Part shown: piece by piece, positions 42,817 through 51,458 of the stretch
How the letters are laid out: every line of letters begins with the position of its first letter
How positions within the stretch are numbered: position 1 is the first letter of the stretch
Assembly (NCBI RefSeq): GCF_014642915.1
Contig: NZ_BMJE01000002.1
Span: 310,001-374,000, forward strand
Direction: 5' to 3'
Origin: Flavobacterium suaedae
GTDB taxonomy: Bacteria > Bacteroidota > Bacteroidia > Flavobacteriales > Flavobacteriaceae
DNA: 64,000 bases
Position numbers and translations under genes: made by a program
Notes under the pieces: model-generated
Told to the model about the DNA's origin: nothing
The model's database searches: none
Seen by the model: the letters and a program-made list of their open reading frames with translations, nothing else

Positions 42817-43785
42817 TTAAGAAATGATACCTATTTTTTTAGAGTGAGTAATTGCTTCATTACTGTCTTTAAAATAGCATGTCGCCACTCCTAAGTCTGC
42901 TATGTTTTGTAATGCGGTTACGGTTTTTCTTTTTTTGTTTCTGCCTGTTTGCCTTATGTAAACAGCTTTTACCGTACAGGGAAAAATTTTACAAATGTTT
43001 TCATACAAGTGCGGATCCTGCTGAGAATCGTCGCCTAAAAGTGTATATTGTAAGTGCGGGTAAAACTCAAGTATATGTTTTATTTTCTCAAACTTATGAT
43101 TGTGACTACCCCTGCCCGTTACTAAAAAATCCAGTAAACTGGTTTTAATATCTTTCAGTAACATAACAGCCCTTGGCATTTTATGTATTTTGGTAAATTT
43201 TACAATAAACGTATATAAATTCCACTCACTGCTTGATACATAAAAGAAAGCATTCCGCTCATCTTTATTATCTCTGCCTGCTGTACTTAATGCCTGATAG
43301 TGGGGTACTACACCTTCAAAAATATGACGGTCGTTTATATTTTTCCAAAGTAATATGTACAATTTTTTAAAGAAACTCTTAGTATGCGATACTAAGAAAG
43401 TATCATCAATATCCGATATAAAAGCTAAGTTACCTTCATAAGGGCGTATATAAGTTCCTTTCTCGGTTACTTCTTCTCCTTTATGGCTTACAGTCACAGA
43501 ATAATCAGTCCAGCCACGTTCGAGCTCATCTTTTATTGGAATACAAAATTTAAAGTAGCCGTCGTTAAGTGATTTGGTATGTATTTTTTCTCCTTTATAA
43601 TCCAAATAAACATCTGCATTAGCAATAGTACTAACCATAAACATTTTTATTATGGAACGTGCATTTTTAAATCTCTTTTTTTCAAATTCATAACTATTGG
43701 CAATATTAGGTTTAAAAATATGCCCAAAAACAATAAGCTCCTCTCTGTTGGCATAGCCCCTGTAGAGCTTTATAACTGGCTTCAT
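42817..43785 (-). CDS. App1-family phosphatidate phosphatase-like protein
   Basis: The 322-residue protein has an N-terminal beta-sandwich of about 115 residues followed by the App1 catalytic domain (DUF2183), a HAD-type phosphatase: Phe-Ile-Ser-Asp125-Ile-Asp127-Asp-Thr with the nucleophile and acid-base Asp, then Tyr-Val-Ser-Ser-Ser-Glu-Trp-Asn and Leu-Leu-Gly-Asp-Asp-Ser-Gln-Gln-Asp-Pro. Yeast App1 dephosphorylates phosphatidate to diacylglycerol; the same reaction is inferred here. It is divergent, over 66 bases, from a YegS-like lipid kinase that could run the opposite reaction. Confidence 0.9.
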   Translation of the reverse strand: MKPVIKLYRGYANREELIVFGHIFKPNIANSYEFEKKRFKNARSIIKMFMVSTIANADVYLDYKGEKIHTKSLNDGYFKFCIPIKDELERGWTDYSVTVSHKGEEVTEKGTYIRPYEGNLAFISDIDDTFLVSHTKSFFKKLYILLWKNINDRHIFEGVVPHYQALSTAGRDNKDERNAFFYVSSSEWNLYTFIVKFTKIHKMPRAVMLLKDIKTSLLDFLVTGRGSHNHKFEKIKHILEFYPHLQYTLLGDDSQQDPHLYENICKIFPCTVKAVYIRQTGRNKKRKTVTALQNIADLGVATCYFKDSNEAITHSKKIGIIS

Positions 43786-43851
43786 TAAAATTTATATATT
43801 TAGTAAGATTATTGATACTACAATTTAATTAAATTTATTCAAAAAAAGTAA

Positions 43852-44733
43852 ATGAGTAATCAAGATGTTTTTTTATTAGTTGTTAACCCTATAGCAGGAG
43901 GTAACGATAAAGCAGAATTAATAAATACGGTGCAGGAGTTTGCAGATACTCATAATATATCACTAAAACAATATAAAACTACTGGGGAAAATGATGACAA
44001 GGCTATTTTTAAGCTTTGTAAAGAGCATAGACCTGAGCGAATATTGGTAGCAGGAGGAGATGGTACCATAAAAATGGTAGCAGAAGCAGTACAGGATTAT
44101 GATGTGGTTATAGGAATACTCCCTGTAGGTTCTGCCAATGGACTTTCGGTAGATTTAAATTTACCTGATGCTATTGAAGAAAATTTAGAAATAGCGTGTT
44201 CAGGTGATTTTGCTGAAATAGACATGGTAGATATTAACGGTAAGAAAAGCCTTCACCTTAGTGATATAGGGGTAAATGCAGAATTAATTAAAAATTATGA
44301 ATGCGGAAGCATAAGAGGGAAACTGGGATATGCATTGCAGGTAATAAACACCCTTAAAGAACTTGAGGACCCTTTTGAAGTTACTATAGAGGCTAATAAT
44401 AAGATTTTAAATAGCCCGGCACGTATGGTTGTGATAGCAAACAGTAACCGTTATGGCACAGGGGTAACTATTAACCCTATAGGTAAAATGAATGACGGTA
44501 AGTTTGAAATAATAGTACTTAAAAACCTTGATGTATTGGTTGTAGGTAAAATAATGGCAGGTAAAATACCTGTTGAAAGTAATGAAGATGTAGAGATTAT
44601 ATCCGCTGAGAAAGCAGTTTTAAAAACAAATAATCCTGTAAGCTTCCAGATAGATGGTGAGTATTGCGGTGAGCTGGACAGGCTTGATATAAAAATAGTA
44701 CACAAAAAGATGAAGATAGCTGTACCGAAATAA
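43852..44733 (+). CDS. YegS/BmrU-family lipid kinase
   Basis: Diacylglycerol-kinase-fold lipid kinase of 293 residues. The nucleotide-binding motif Val-Ala-Gly-Gly-Asp-Gly-Thr-Ile-Lys-Met-Val-Ala-Glu is near 66-78; an N-terminal Val-Asn-Pro-Ile-Ala-Gly-Gly segment and a Leu-Pro-Val-Gly-Ser-Ala-Asn-Gly segment near 95 complete the active site. The family phosphorylates diacylglycerol or related lipids at the membrane face; the exact lipid is not predictable. It is divergent from the App1-type phosphatase, which suggests a shared role in phosphatidate balance. Confidence 0.93.
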   Translation: MSNQDVFLLVVNPIAGGNDKAELINTVQEFADTHNISLKQYKTTGENDDKAIFKLCKEHRPERILVAGGDGTIKMVAEAVQDYDVVIGILPVGSANGLSVDLNLPDAIEENLEIACSGDFAEIDMVDINGKKSLHLSDIGVNAELIKNYECGSIRGKLGYALQVINTLKELEDPFEVTIEANNKILNSPARMVVIANSNRYGTGVTINPIGKMNDGKFEIIVLKNLDVLVVGKIMAGKIPVESNEDVEIISAEKAVLKTNNPVSFQIDGEYCGELDRLDIKIVHKKMKIAVPK

Positions 44734-44747
44734 ACTGATTAAATAGA

Positions 44748-45887
44748 TTATTTAAAAGGAGAGCGTTTTTTCCATGCTATTTCCGGTTCAAAATATTTAA
44801 ATAGTTTTCCTGTAAAAATGTTTATTAAAGGATTGGTGTGCTTAATTATGCCAAAAGTTTCTATAGCCTCAGCACCAACTGAGCTTTTTATTTCCATTGC
44901 AGAACGGGCAAAAACAACCTGTTTAAAATTGTATTTTATGCCGTAGTCAACCATATCATAAAGCATATTAAGGTAAAGCATTTTGTCCTTCTGTATAGTA
45001 TCATTATATCCTAAAAAATAACTGGCTATTTCACTATCGTTTCTTATCAAAGTACTAAAACCAATCATTTTGTTATCTAAATAATAACCATAAAAATGAA
45101 AATGATCATTAAGTTCATTTTTTAAAACTTCAAAATGATTCTCAGGTAGGTAAAAAGTATTGAAAGAGGCTTTGTTAGCAACAGTCATATACAGATTATG
45201 AATTTCTTTTTCATGTATCTTTATAGCTGTAGCATTCAGTTCTTTTTTTATTAAACCCGAGCCTTTTTTTCTGGCTCTGTTGTATTGTTTGCGGTATTTA
45301 GGGTTTAAATCAGTAATATAATCTTCAATACACTGCCAATTATTCCTAACATAGAAAATCATGTTAGGCTGTGTGCAAAATTGATAATAGTTTTTATATC
45401 CCGCAGTTTTAAAATCAGGTAATTCGGGAGCAGTAAAATCTTTAACCGAAATTAAGTTTATTTTTTCTCCCTTTTTATCATATCGTTTTTTTAAGGCAAC
45501 AAGCGCTTGTTGCAATAAGTGTAAACCATCTGTTTCAGCTATTTTATCAGTAAATATATAAGCGTTTTGCCCTGTAATAGTATTATTACCTGCTATTACA
45601 ACCTTTGAAGTAAATGTTTTAAATAAGTAATCTTTAAGGCAAAATGTAGCTTTTTCCTCTTTAAAAGTCTTTACATTATTTAAATCGATGTATTGTAGTA
45701 AAGCTATTCCTGAAAGCTCTTGATTTTTAAATAGTCCAATGGGGTAACACTCCATTTTTTCGGGAGGAGCTTTTCGCAGAACAGCAAGCATACTTCTGGA
45801 CAGAAAAATATTGCTGCTCGCTATACTATCCCATTCAGCAGGAAGCTCTTTATATGAATTAAAAATTGTAAAGGAAAGTTTAGTCAA
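44748..45887 (-). CDS. GNAT/FemAB-type acyltransferase
   Basis: The 379-residue protein has the split N-acyltransferase layout of FemAB/peptidoglycan-linked GNAT proteins: an N-terminal domain, then Asn-Pro-Lys-Tyr-Arg-Lys-Gln-Tyr-Asn-Arg-Ala-Arg-Lys-Lys near 190, a Phe-Tyr-Leu-Pro segment and a second GNAT half with Phe-Tyr-Gly-Tyr-Tyr-Leu-Asp-Asn-Lys-Met-Ile-Gly-Phe and Ser-Tyr-Phe-Leu-Gly-Tyr. Donor and acceptor are unknown. The frame opens with TTG at 45887; the next ATG is 32 codons later and would remove part of the first domain, so TTG is the likely start. It converges with the lipid kinase gene 14 bases away. Confidence 0.8.
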   Translation of the reverse strand: MTKLSFTIFNSYKELPAEWDSIASSNIFLSRSMLAVLRKAPPEKMECYPIGLFKNQELSGIALLQYIDLNNVKTFKEEKATFCLKDYLFKTFTSKVVIAGNNTITGQNAYIFTDKIAETDGLHLLQQALVALKKRYDKKGEKINLISVKDFTAPELPDFKTAGYKNYYQFCTQPNMIFYVRNNWQCIEDYITDLNPKYRKQYNRARKKGSGLIKKELNATAIKIHEKEIHNLYMTVANKASFNTFYLPENHFEVLKNELNDHFHFYGYYLDNKMIGFSTLIRNDSEIASYFLGYNDTIQKDKMLYLNMLYDMVDYGIKYNFKQVVFARSAMEIKSSVGAEAIETFGIIKHTNPLINIFTGKLFKYFEPEIAWKKRSPFK

Positions 45888-45991
45888 ATTTCAGGAGGTT
45901 AAAAAATTATCAATACTCTTGTGTATTACATCCGTTTCACTGCTAATATTAAATATTTATTTGTAATAACAAACATTAAATGTAAAGTTTA

Positions 45992-45999
45992 TAAATTTG
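45992..45999 (+). promoter_or_regulatory. -7 box of the DUF5522-hutU unit
   Basis: TAAATTTG is an exact TANNTTTG. The ATG at 46005 is five bases downstream (TTACC), so the transcript should be leaderless or nearly so. Confidence 0.55.
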
Positions 46000-46004
46000 T
46001 TACC

Positions 46005-46184
46005 ATGTACGATTTAGACCCTAATAATTTAGTGGAAGGAGAAGATTACTATCTTACTCCCGAAGGCTATAAAGTTTTTACAGAGAAATATCACCTAAAA
46101 CGCGGATATTGCTGTAAAAGCGGTTGCAGGCATTGCGCTTATGGCTACGATAAAAAAACAGATAGTTTTAAAGATAAAAAATAG
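46005..46184 (+). CDS. DUF5522 small cysteine protein
   Basis: From the ATG at 46005 this is a 59-residue protein with a conserved acidic start (Asp-Leu-Asp-Pro-Asn-Asn), Gly-Glu-Asp-Tyr-Tyr-Leu-Thr-Pro-Glu-Gly-Tyr and a four-cysteine cluster (Gly-Tyr-Cys-Cys-Lys-Ser-Gly-Cys-Arg-His-Cys-Ala-Tyr-Gly-Tyr), as in DUF5522. The cluster looks fit to bind zinc or another metal. A longer frame from 45921 would cover the -7 box and is rejected. It precedes hutU by 33 bases on the same strand. Function unknown. Confidence 0.8.
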   Translation: MYDLDPNNLVEGEDYYLTPEGYKVFTEKYHLKRGYCCKSGCRHCAYGYDKKTDSFKDKK

Positions 46185-46217
46185 AAAAAGAAATAAACGA
46201 ACAAACAACAACTATAT

Positions 46218-48206
46218 ATGACTTTTAAGGAACAGATACAGGAAGGTATACCGTCGGTTTTACCCGAAGCTAAACAGTATGATCCTACTATAAATCACGC
46301 ACCAAAGCGAAAAGAAATACTATCAGCAGAAGAAAAGAAACTTGCTTTACGCAACGCGTTGCGTTACTTCGAGCCTAAACACCACGAAGTGTTAATAAAA
46401 GAATTTTCTGACGAATTAGAAAAGTACGGGCGAATTTATATGTATCGTTTACGCCCTGATTACGAAATGTATGCAAGACCAATTTCAGAATATCCTGGAA
46501 AATCAGAGCAGGCAAAAGCCATAATGCTGATGATACAAAATAATCTGGATTATGCTGTAGCACAACACCCGCATGAGTTAATTACGTATGGTGGTAACGG
46601 TGCAGTGTTCCAAAACTGGGCGCAGTACAGGCTTACTATGAAATACCTTAGCGAAATGACCGATGAGCAAACATTGGTTATGTACTCAGGTCACCCAATG
46701 GGGTTATTTCCATCACATAAAGATGCACCAAGAGTTGTTGTAACCAATGGTATGATGATACCTAACTACTCAAAACCGGATGATTGGGAAAAGTTCAATG
46801 CACTTGGTGTTACCCAATACGGGCAGATGACAGCAGGTAGCTACATGTACATAGGACCTCAGGGAATCGTACATGGCACAACCATTACCGTGCTTAACGG
46901 AGGCAGGAAAATTTCTAAAAACGGAGAAGGACTGGAAGGTAAACTGTTTGTAACTTCAGGTCTTGGTGGTATGAGCGGGGCACAGCCAAAAGCAGGTAAT
47001 ATAGCAGGCTGTATTACAGTTTGTGCAGAAGTAAACCCTAAAGCTGTACATACACGTCATTCGCAAGGCTGGGTAGATGAAGTTATTACTGATACAGATG
47101 AGCTTGTACAAAGAGTAAAGAAAGCAAAAGAAGATAAAGAAGTAGTATCTATAGCGTACCAAGGTAATATTGTAGATGTTTGGGAAAGATTTGACACAGA
47201 AGATATTTATATTGATTTAGGTAGTGACCAGTCTTCATTACACAACCCGTGGGCAGGAGGATATTATCCTGTAGGAATGTCATTTGAAGAAGCAAATGAC
47301 ATGATGGCAAATGATCCTGCGACATTTAAAGAAAAAGTGCAAGAAACTTTACGCAGGCATGCTGCTGCTATTAACAACCATACTGCAAAAGGAACGTATT
47401 TCTTTGATTATGGTAATGCTTTCCTTTTAGAAGCCTCGCGTGCAGGAGCTGATATTATGGCTGAAAACGGTATTGATTTTAAATACCCGAGCTACGTACA
47501 GGATATAATGGGACCAATGTGTTTTGATTACGGTTTTGGTCCGTTCCGTTGGGTATGTGCATCAGGTAAGCCGGAAGATTTAGCTAAAACAGATGAAATT
47601 GCAGCTAATGTATTAAGCGAAATGGCTAAAACAGCTCCAGACGAAATAAAGCAACAAATGCAGGATAACATCCGTTGGATAAAAGGAGCACAGGAAAATA
47701 AACTGGTAGTAGGCTCGCAGGCACGTATTTTATATGCAGATGCCGAAGGGCGTATTAATATAGCTAAAGCTTTTAACGAAGCTATTGCAAAAGGCGAGAT
47801 AGGTTATGTAATATTAGGTCGTGACCACCATGACGTGAGCGGTACAGACTCTCCGTACAGAGAAACATCAAATATATATGACGGTTCCCGTTTTACAGCC
47901 GATATGGCGATACACAATGTTATTGGCGACAGCTTCCGTGGTGCTACATGGGTAAGTATCCATAATGGTGGAGGCGTAGGCTGGGGAGAAGTTATTAACG
48001 GAGGCTTTGGTATGGTTCTTGATGGTTCTGAAGATGCTGCAAGGCGTTTAGAATCAATGCTTTTCTGGGATGTGAATAACGGAATTTCACGCCGTAGCTG
48101 GGCACGAAATGAAGAGGCTGTTTTTGCAATAAAAAGAGCTATGGAAAGCCAACCTTTATTAAAAGTTACACTCCCGAATAACGTTGATGACGCTTTATTG
48201 AATTAG
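46218..48206 (+). CDS. hutU: Urocanate hydratase
   Basis: NAD-dependent second enzyme of histidine degradation, turning urocanate into imidazolone propionate in the cytosol. The 662-residue protein has the family's Tyr-Gly-Gly-Asn-Gly-Ala-Val-Phe-Gln-Asn-Trp near 118, a Thr-Val-Leu-Asn-Gly-Gly stretch and the Leu-Gly-Gly-Met-Ser-Gly-Ala-Gln-Pro NAD segment; the Cys-Phe-Asp-Tyr-Gly-Phe-Gly-Pro-Phe-Arg-Trp-Val-Cys segment near 434 holds the catalytic region. It is longer than the approximately 550-residue HutU of proteobacteria and belongs to the longer variant. No other hut gene is in the window. Confidence 0.95.
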   Translation: MTFKEQIQEGIPSVLPEAKQYDPTINHAPKRKEILSAEEKKLALRNALRYFEPKHHEVLIKEFSDELEKYGRIYMYRLRPDYEMYARPISEYPGKSEQAKAIMLMIQNNLDYAVAQHPHELITYGGNGAVFQNWAQYRLTMKYLSEMTDEQTLVMYSGHPMGLFPSHKDAPRVVVTNGMMIPNYSKPDDWEKFNALGVTQYGQMTAGSYMYIGPQGIVHGTTITVLNGGRKISKNGEGLEGKLFVTSGLGGMSGAQPKAGNIAGCITVCAEVNPKAVHTRHSQGWVDEVITDTDELVQRVKKAKEDKEVVSIAYQGNIVDVWERFDTEDIYIDLGSDQSSLHNPWAGGYYPVGMSFEEANDMMANDPATFKEKVQETLRRHAAAINNHTAKGTYFFDYGNAFLLEASRAGADIMAENGIDFKYPSYVQDIMGPMCFDYGFGPFRWVCASGKPEDLAKTDEIAANVLSEMAKTAPDEIKQQMQDNIRWIKGAQENKLVVGSQARILYADAEGRINIAKAFNEAIAKGEIGYVILGRDHHDVSGTDSPYRETSNIYDGSRFTADMAIHNVIGDSFRGATWVSIHNGGGVGWGEVINGGFGMVLDGSEDAARRLESMLFWDVNNGISRRSWARNEEAVFAIKRAMESQPLLKVTLPNNVDDALLN

Positions 48207-48276
48207 TAGGCTAACGGTTAGCAAATAGGTAATTGTTAGCAGTAAAATGAAAAAGAAACAATTAACTCACGGAATT

Positions 48277-48810
48277 ATGAAAAAAATAAAATTGCTATCG
48301 TTATTATTTATTACTGCTTTCATAGCTTCCTGTACTTCTATTCGGGTTGCTTCAGACTATGATGATGCTATAGATTTTAGTAACTACAAAACTTATGCTT
48401 TTTTTAAAGAAGGTATAGACAAGGCTGAAATATCTGATTTGGACAAGAAGCGAATATTACGTGCCGTAGATGCTGAGATGCAGAAAAAAGGCTTTACAAA
48501 AAGTGAAAACCCTGATATGTTGGTTAATATATTTACACGCTCTACCGAGCAGGTAAATGTAAACAACTGGGGCTACAACTACGGTTGGGGCTGGGGTTAT
48601 ACTCCTTGGATGTGGGGTGGCGGTTACAGTACCGTAAATTCATCTACTGAAGGAACACTTTACATTGACCTTATTGATGCACAAAAGAAAGATTTAATAT
48701 GGCAAGGTGTAGGTACAGGAGTACTTACTTTTGAGCGCGATAAAAAGCAGGAGCGCATTAATGAATTTGTACAAAAAATTATTGCCGAATTCCCACCGCA
48801 AAAGAAATAA
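48277..48810 (+). CDS. DUF4136 lipoprotein
   Basis: Lipoprotein of 177 residues from the ATG at 48277, with signal peptide and lipobox (Ile-Ala-Ser-Cys, Cys19). DUF4136 features are an Asp-Tyr-Asp-x-x-x-Asp-Phe-Ser-x-Tyr-Lys-Thr-Tyr-Ala-Phe start, a Lys-Gly-Phe segment and a central Gly/Trp/Tyr-rich stretch (Asn-Tyr-Gly-Trp-Gly-Trp-Gly-Tyr) before a Thr-Leu-Tyr-Ile-Asp-Leu-Ile-Asp strand. An upstream in-frame ATG at 48247 would only lengthen the signal peptide. It is likely periplasmic or outer-membrane anchored; the family's function is unknown. Confidence 0.85.
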   Translation: MKKIKLLSLLFITAFIASCTSIRVASDYDDAIDFSNYKTYAFFKEGIDKAEISDLDKKRILRAVDAEMQKKGFTKSENPDMLVNIFTRSTEQVNVNNWGYNYGWGWGYTPWMWGGGYSTVNSSTEGTLYIDLIDAQKKDLIWQGVGTGVLTFERDKKQERINEFVQKIIAEFPPQKK

Positions 48811-48835
48811 TAGTCTTTATTAGAATGTAAATATT

Positions 48836-48866
48836 TAAGCCCTTACAACTTGTAAGGGCTTTTTTA
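48836..48866 (+). terminator. Terminator after the DUF4136 gene
   Basis: The stem AAGCCCTTACA / TGTAAGGGCTT with loop ACT is followed by a T run, about 25 bases after the stop codon. Confidence 0.88.
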
Positions 48867-48957
48867 ATTTACTGAAAATTAAACAACAGTAAATACAGTA
48901 TCAGAAAAATAGTATTATTTTAGCTGAAAATCTAAAACTTACCAAAAACAAAATGTT

Positions 48958-51276
48958 ATGAAAAAACAATTACTATTCTTTTTATTATTAATTGCAGGCA
49001 TAGGTAATGCACAGATTGTAGATATTCCTGATGCTGCCTTTAAGAATCTTTTGATACCAATACCCCCTGATGGGCTGGGGTATTATCCAGCAAAAGACGA
49101 GGAGGGAAATGCTATGGTTATTGATAGTAATGGCGATGGGGAAATACAAGTAAGCGAAGCAGAAGCTGTATGGGAGTTGAAAATACAGAATGATTATGAT
49201 ATTATTTCTACTGCTGGGATAGAAGCATTTGTTAATCTTCGTAGTCTTACATTTATAGAATGCCAATATTTAAGTGATGTTGATTTAACAGCATTAACAA
49301 ACTTAGAATATTTAAAATTTGAGGCTACTAGTAGCTATGCTGATCCATATAATATTAATATAGAGGGGTTAATTAATTTAAAAGAATTATATGTACGTTC
49401 CGCTTTATATGATACATTTAATACAGGAACATTTAATGCAAATGGTGTAACAGGATTAGAAAAACTTATTTTAGACTCTACTGAAGTTTTCTTCGATGTT
49501 ACACAACTTACTTCATTAAAATATTTGATAATATCAGATAATTTTAATGCTCCTCCCGAAGTGATAGATTTAACTAATCTTTCTAATCTTGAAACGTGTG
49601 CTATTATGAATATTTCTTCAGAGGTAGTATTTGGGGAAAAGCCTAATTTAACTTATTTAAACATTAATGATAATAATTATTCAGCTATAGATCTAAGCGG
49701 ATGTACAGCACTTACTACTTTAACAGTATACTATCATCCCTCTGATACTCCAAGATTCCTTAATTTGAAAAATGGGATCAGTAGTTACGAAACATTATTT
49801 TTAAATTTCTATTCAAACACAGATTCTCCCTTATATATATGTATTGACGAGGGTAACGAGAACCTGTTACCTGAACCAAATGCTAACAATACCCAAATGT
49901 TTGTAAGTACTTACTGCGATTTTATCCCGGGAGGTAACTATAATACTATAACCGGTAATTTTACTTTTGATGCTGATAATAACGGGTGTGATGAGAGCGA
50001 TTTCCTAACTAAAAATTTCCGTGTTGATATAGCTACAGAAAGCGAAGAAGAATTTGCAGTATTCAGTAACAATTTAGGTGAATATAATTTTTATTGGAGC
50101 GAAGGTACATTTACATTAGCCCCCAGTATAGAAAATAGCGATTGGTTTACCATAACCCCCTCTACTGCTACAGTAACTTTTGAAGATGATAATAATAACA
50201 TTGAATCACAAAATTTTTGTGTAACTGCTAATGGAGAGCATCCTGATGTAGAAGTTGTAATTGCTCCTATTGTTCCTGCTCAGCCGGGATTTGATGCGGT
50301 ATATAAAATAACGTATAGAAATAAAGGAAATCAAACTCTTTCAGGGAGTGTATCAATGACTTATGATAATACTATATTAGACTATGTATCTTCTACATCG
50401 GGAGTAGCGGATACAGGAGATGCTTTTATATGGAATTATAGCGACCTGCAGCCTTTTGAAACCAGAATTGTAAACCTTACGCTAAATGTAAATAGCCCTG
50501 CTGAGAATCCTGCTGTAAATATAGATGATATATTAAATTTTACAGCAACGGTAACACCAATTACAGGTGATGAAAATGAAGGAGATAATACCTTTACATT
50601 AAACCAAACAGTAATAGGTTCTTATGATCCTAACGATATAACCTGTCTGGAGGGTGAAACAGTACACATGAGTAGAATAGGGGAATACCTGCATTACAAC
50701 GTGAATTTTGAAAATACAGGAACAGCACCTGCTACTTTTGTAGTAGTAAAAGATGCAATTAACGAAGAGCAGTTTGATGTAAGTACATTACAGTTAATGT
50801 ACGCCTCTCACAATGTGCAAACCAAAATAGAAGGTAATCAAGTGGAGTTTTACTTTGGCGACATAAACCTTGCTGCAGATGGCGGAAAAGGAAATGTAGT
50901 ATTCAAAATAAAAACACTGGAGACATTAGAAGCGGAAGATGTAGTTACACAACAAGCTAATATTTTCTTTGACTATAACCTGCCAATTGTAACCAACGAA
51001 GCCAATACTATATTTGCTACCCTAAACAACACTGTTTTTGCTAAAGACAGCACTGTAAAACTATACCCTAACCCAACAGCAGATAATGTAACTATATCAG
51101 CAAAAGGAATGGTAAAGTCAGTAGAGTTATACGATGTTCAGGGAAGACTGTTACAAGTAAATGCAATAAACGATACGCAAGCTATTATTAACCTATCATC
51201 GCAACCATCAGGTTTATACTTTGTAAAAGTAATTACAGAAGAAGGTTCTGTAGTTGAAAAACTGATTAAGCAATAA
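48958..51276 (+). CDS. T9SS-secreted protein with C-terminal sorting domain
   Basis: The 772-residue protein has a signal peptide (about 1-18), an N-terminal half with irregular leucine-rich repeats (Leu-Thr-Asn-Leu-Glu-Tyr-Leu and similar, about 80-280), a Phe-Asp-Ala-Asp-Asn-Asn-Gly-Cys segment near 345 and a CARDB/DUF11-like beta-sandwich region (about 425-660, with Tyr-Lys-Ile-Thr-Tyr-Arg-Asn-Lys-Gly and Asn-Phe-Glu-Asn-Thr-Gly-Thr-Ala-Pro). The last 75 residues are a type A T9SS sorting domain: Leu-Tyr-Pro-Asn-Pro-Thr, Val-Glu-Leu-Tyr-Asp-Val-Gln-Gly-Arg, then Pro-Ser-Gly-Leu-Tyr-Phe-Val-Lys-Val. It should be exported by the GldKLMN system encoded 10 kb upstream. Its own job is unknown; LRRs suggest binding. 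Confidence 0.92.
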   Translation: MKKQLLFFLLLIAGIGNAQIVDIPDAAFKNLLIPIPPDGLGYYPAKDEEGNAMVIDSNGDGEIQVSEAEAVWELKIQNDYDIISTAGIEAFVNLRSLTFIECQYLSDVDLTALTNLEYLKFEATSSYADPYNINIEGLINLKELYVRSALYDTFNTGTFNANGVTGLEKLILDSTEVFFDVTQLTSLKYLIISDNFNAPPEVIDLTNLSNLETCAIMNISSEVVFGEKPNLTYLNINDNNYSAIDLSGCTALTTLTVYYHPSDTPRFLNLKNGISSYETLFLNFYSNTDSPLYICIDEGNENLLPEPNANNTQMFVSTYCDFIPGGNYNTITGNFTFDADNNGCDESDFLTKNFRVDIATESEEEFAVFSNNLGEYNFYWSEGTFTLAPSIENSDWFTITPSTATVTFEDDNNNIESQNFCVTANGEHPDVEVVIAPIVPAQPGFDAVYKITYRNKGNQTLSGSVSMTYDNTILDYVSSTSGVADTGDAFIWNYSDLQPFETRIVNLTLNVNSPAENPAVNIDDILNFTATVTPITGDENEGDNTFTLNQTVIGSYDPNDITCLEGETVHMSRIGEYLHYNVNFENTGTAPATFVVVKDAINEEQFDVSTLQLMYASHNVQTKIEGNQVEFYFGDINLAADGGKGNVVFKIKTLETLEAEDVVTQQANIFFDYNLPIVTNEANTIFATLNNTVFAKDSTVKLYPNPTADNVTISAKGMVKSVELYDVQGRLLQVNAINDTQAIINLSSQPSGLYFVKVITEEGSVVEKLIKQ

Positions 51277-51300
51277 GAAATGTAAACTTATATATAATGA

Positions 51301-51330
51301 AAGCCGTAGCCTTGTGTTACGGCTTTTTAC
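51301..51330 (+). terminator. Terminator after the T9SS cargo gene
   Basis: The stem AAAGCCGTA / TACGGCTTT with a nine-base loop is followed by a T run, 24 bases after the stop codon. Confidence 0.85.
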
Positions 51331-51400
51331 TTTAAAGTATTTTGTTTATTTTTTAATATACAGTTTTTATACCCTGGAATAAAGATATAATTTTTATCAT

Positions 51401-51433
51401 TTGCTTTATATTGATGATAAATTCGTAATTTTA
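51401..51433 (+). promoter_or_regulatory. Possible promoter of phenylalanine hydroxylase gene
   Basis: TTG at 51401-51403, 22 bases, then TAATTTTA at 51426-51433 followed by CG. As in the kynureninase and gldK promoters, the -7 box ends in A rather than G and is followed by CG. Spacing is at the long end. Confidence 0.35.
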
Positions 51434-51458
51434 CGCTATAATTTCAATCGTCAGGAAT

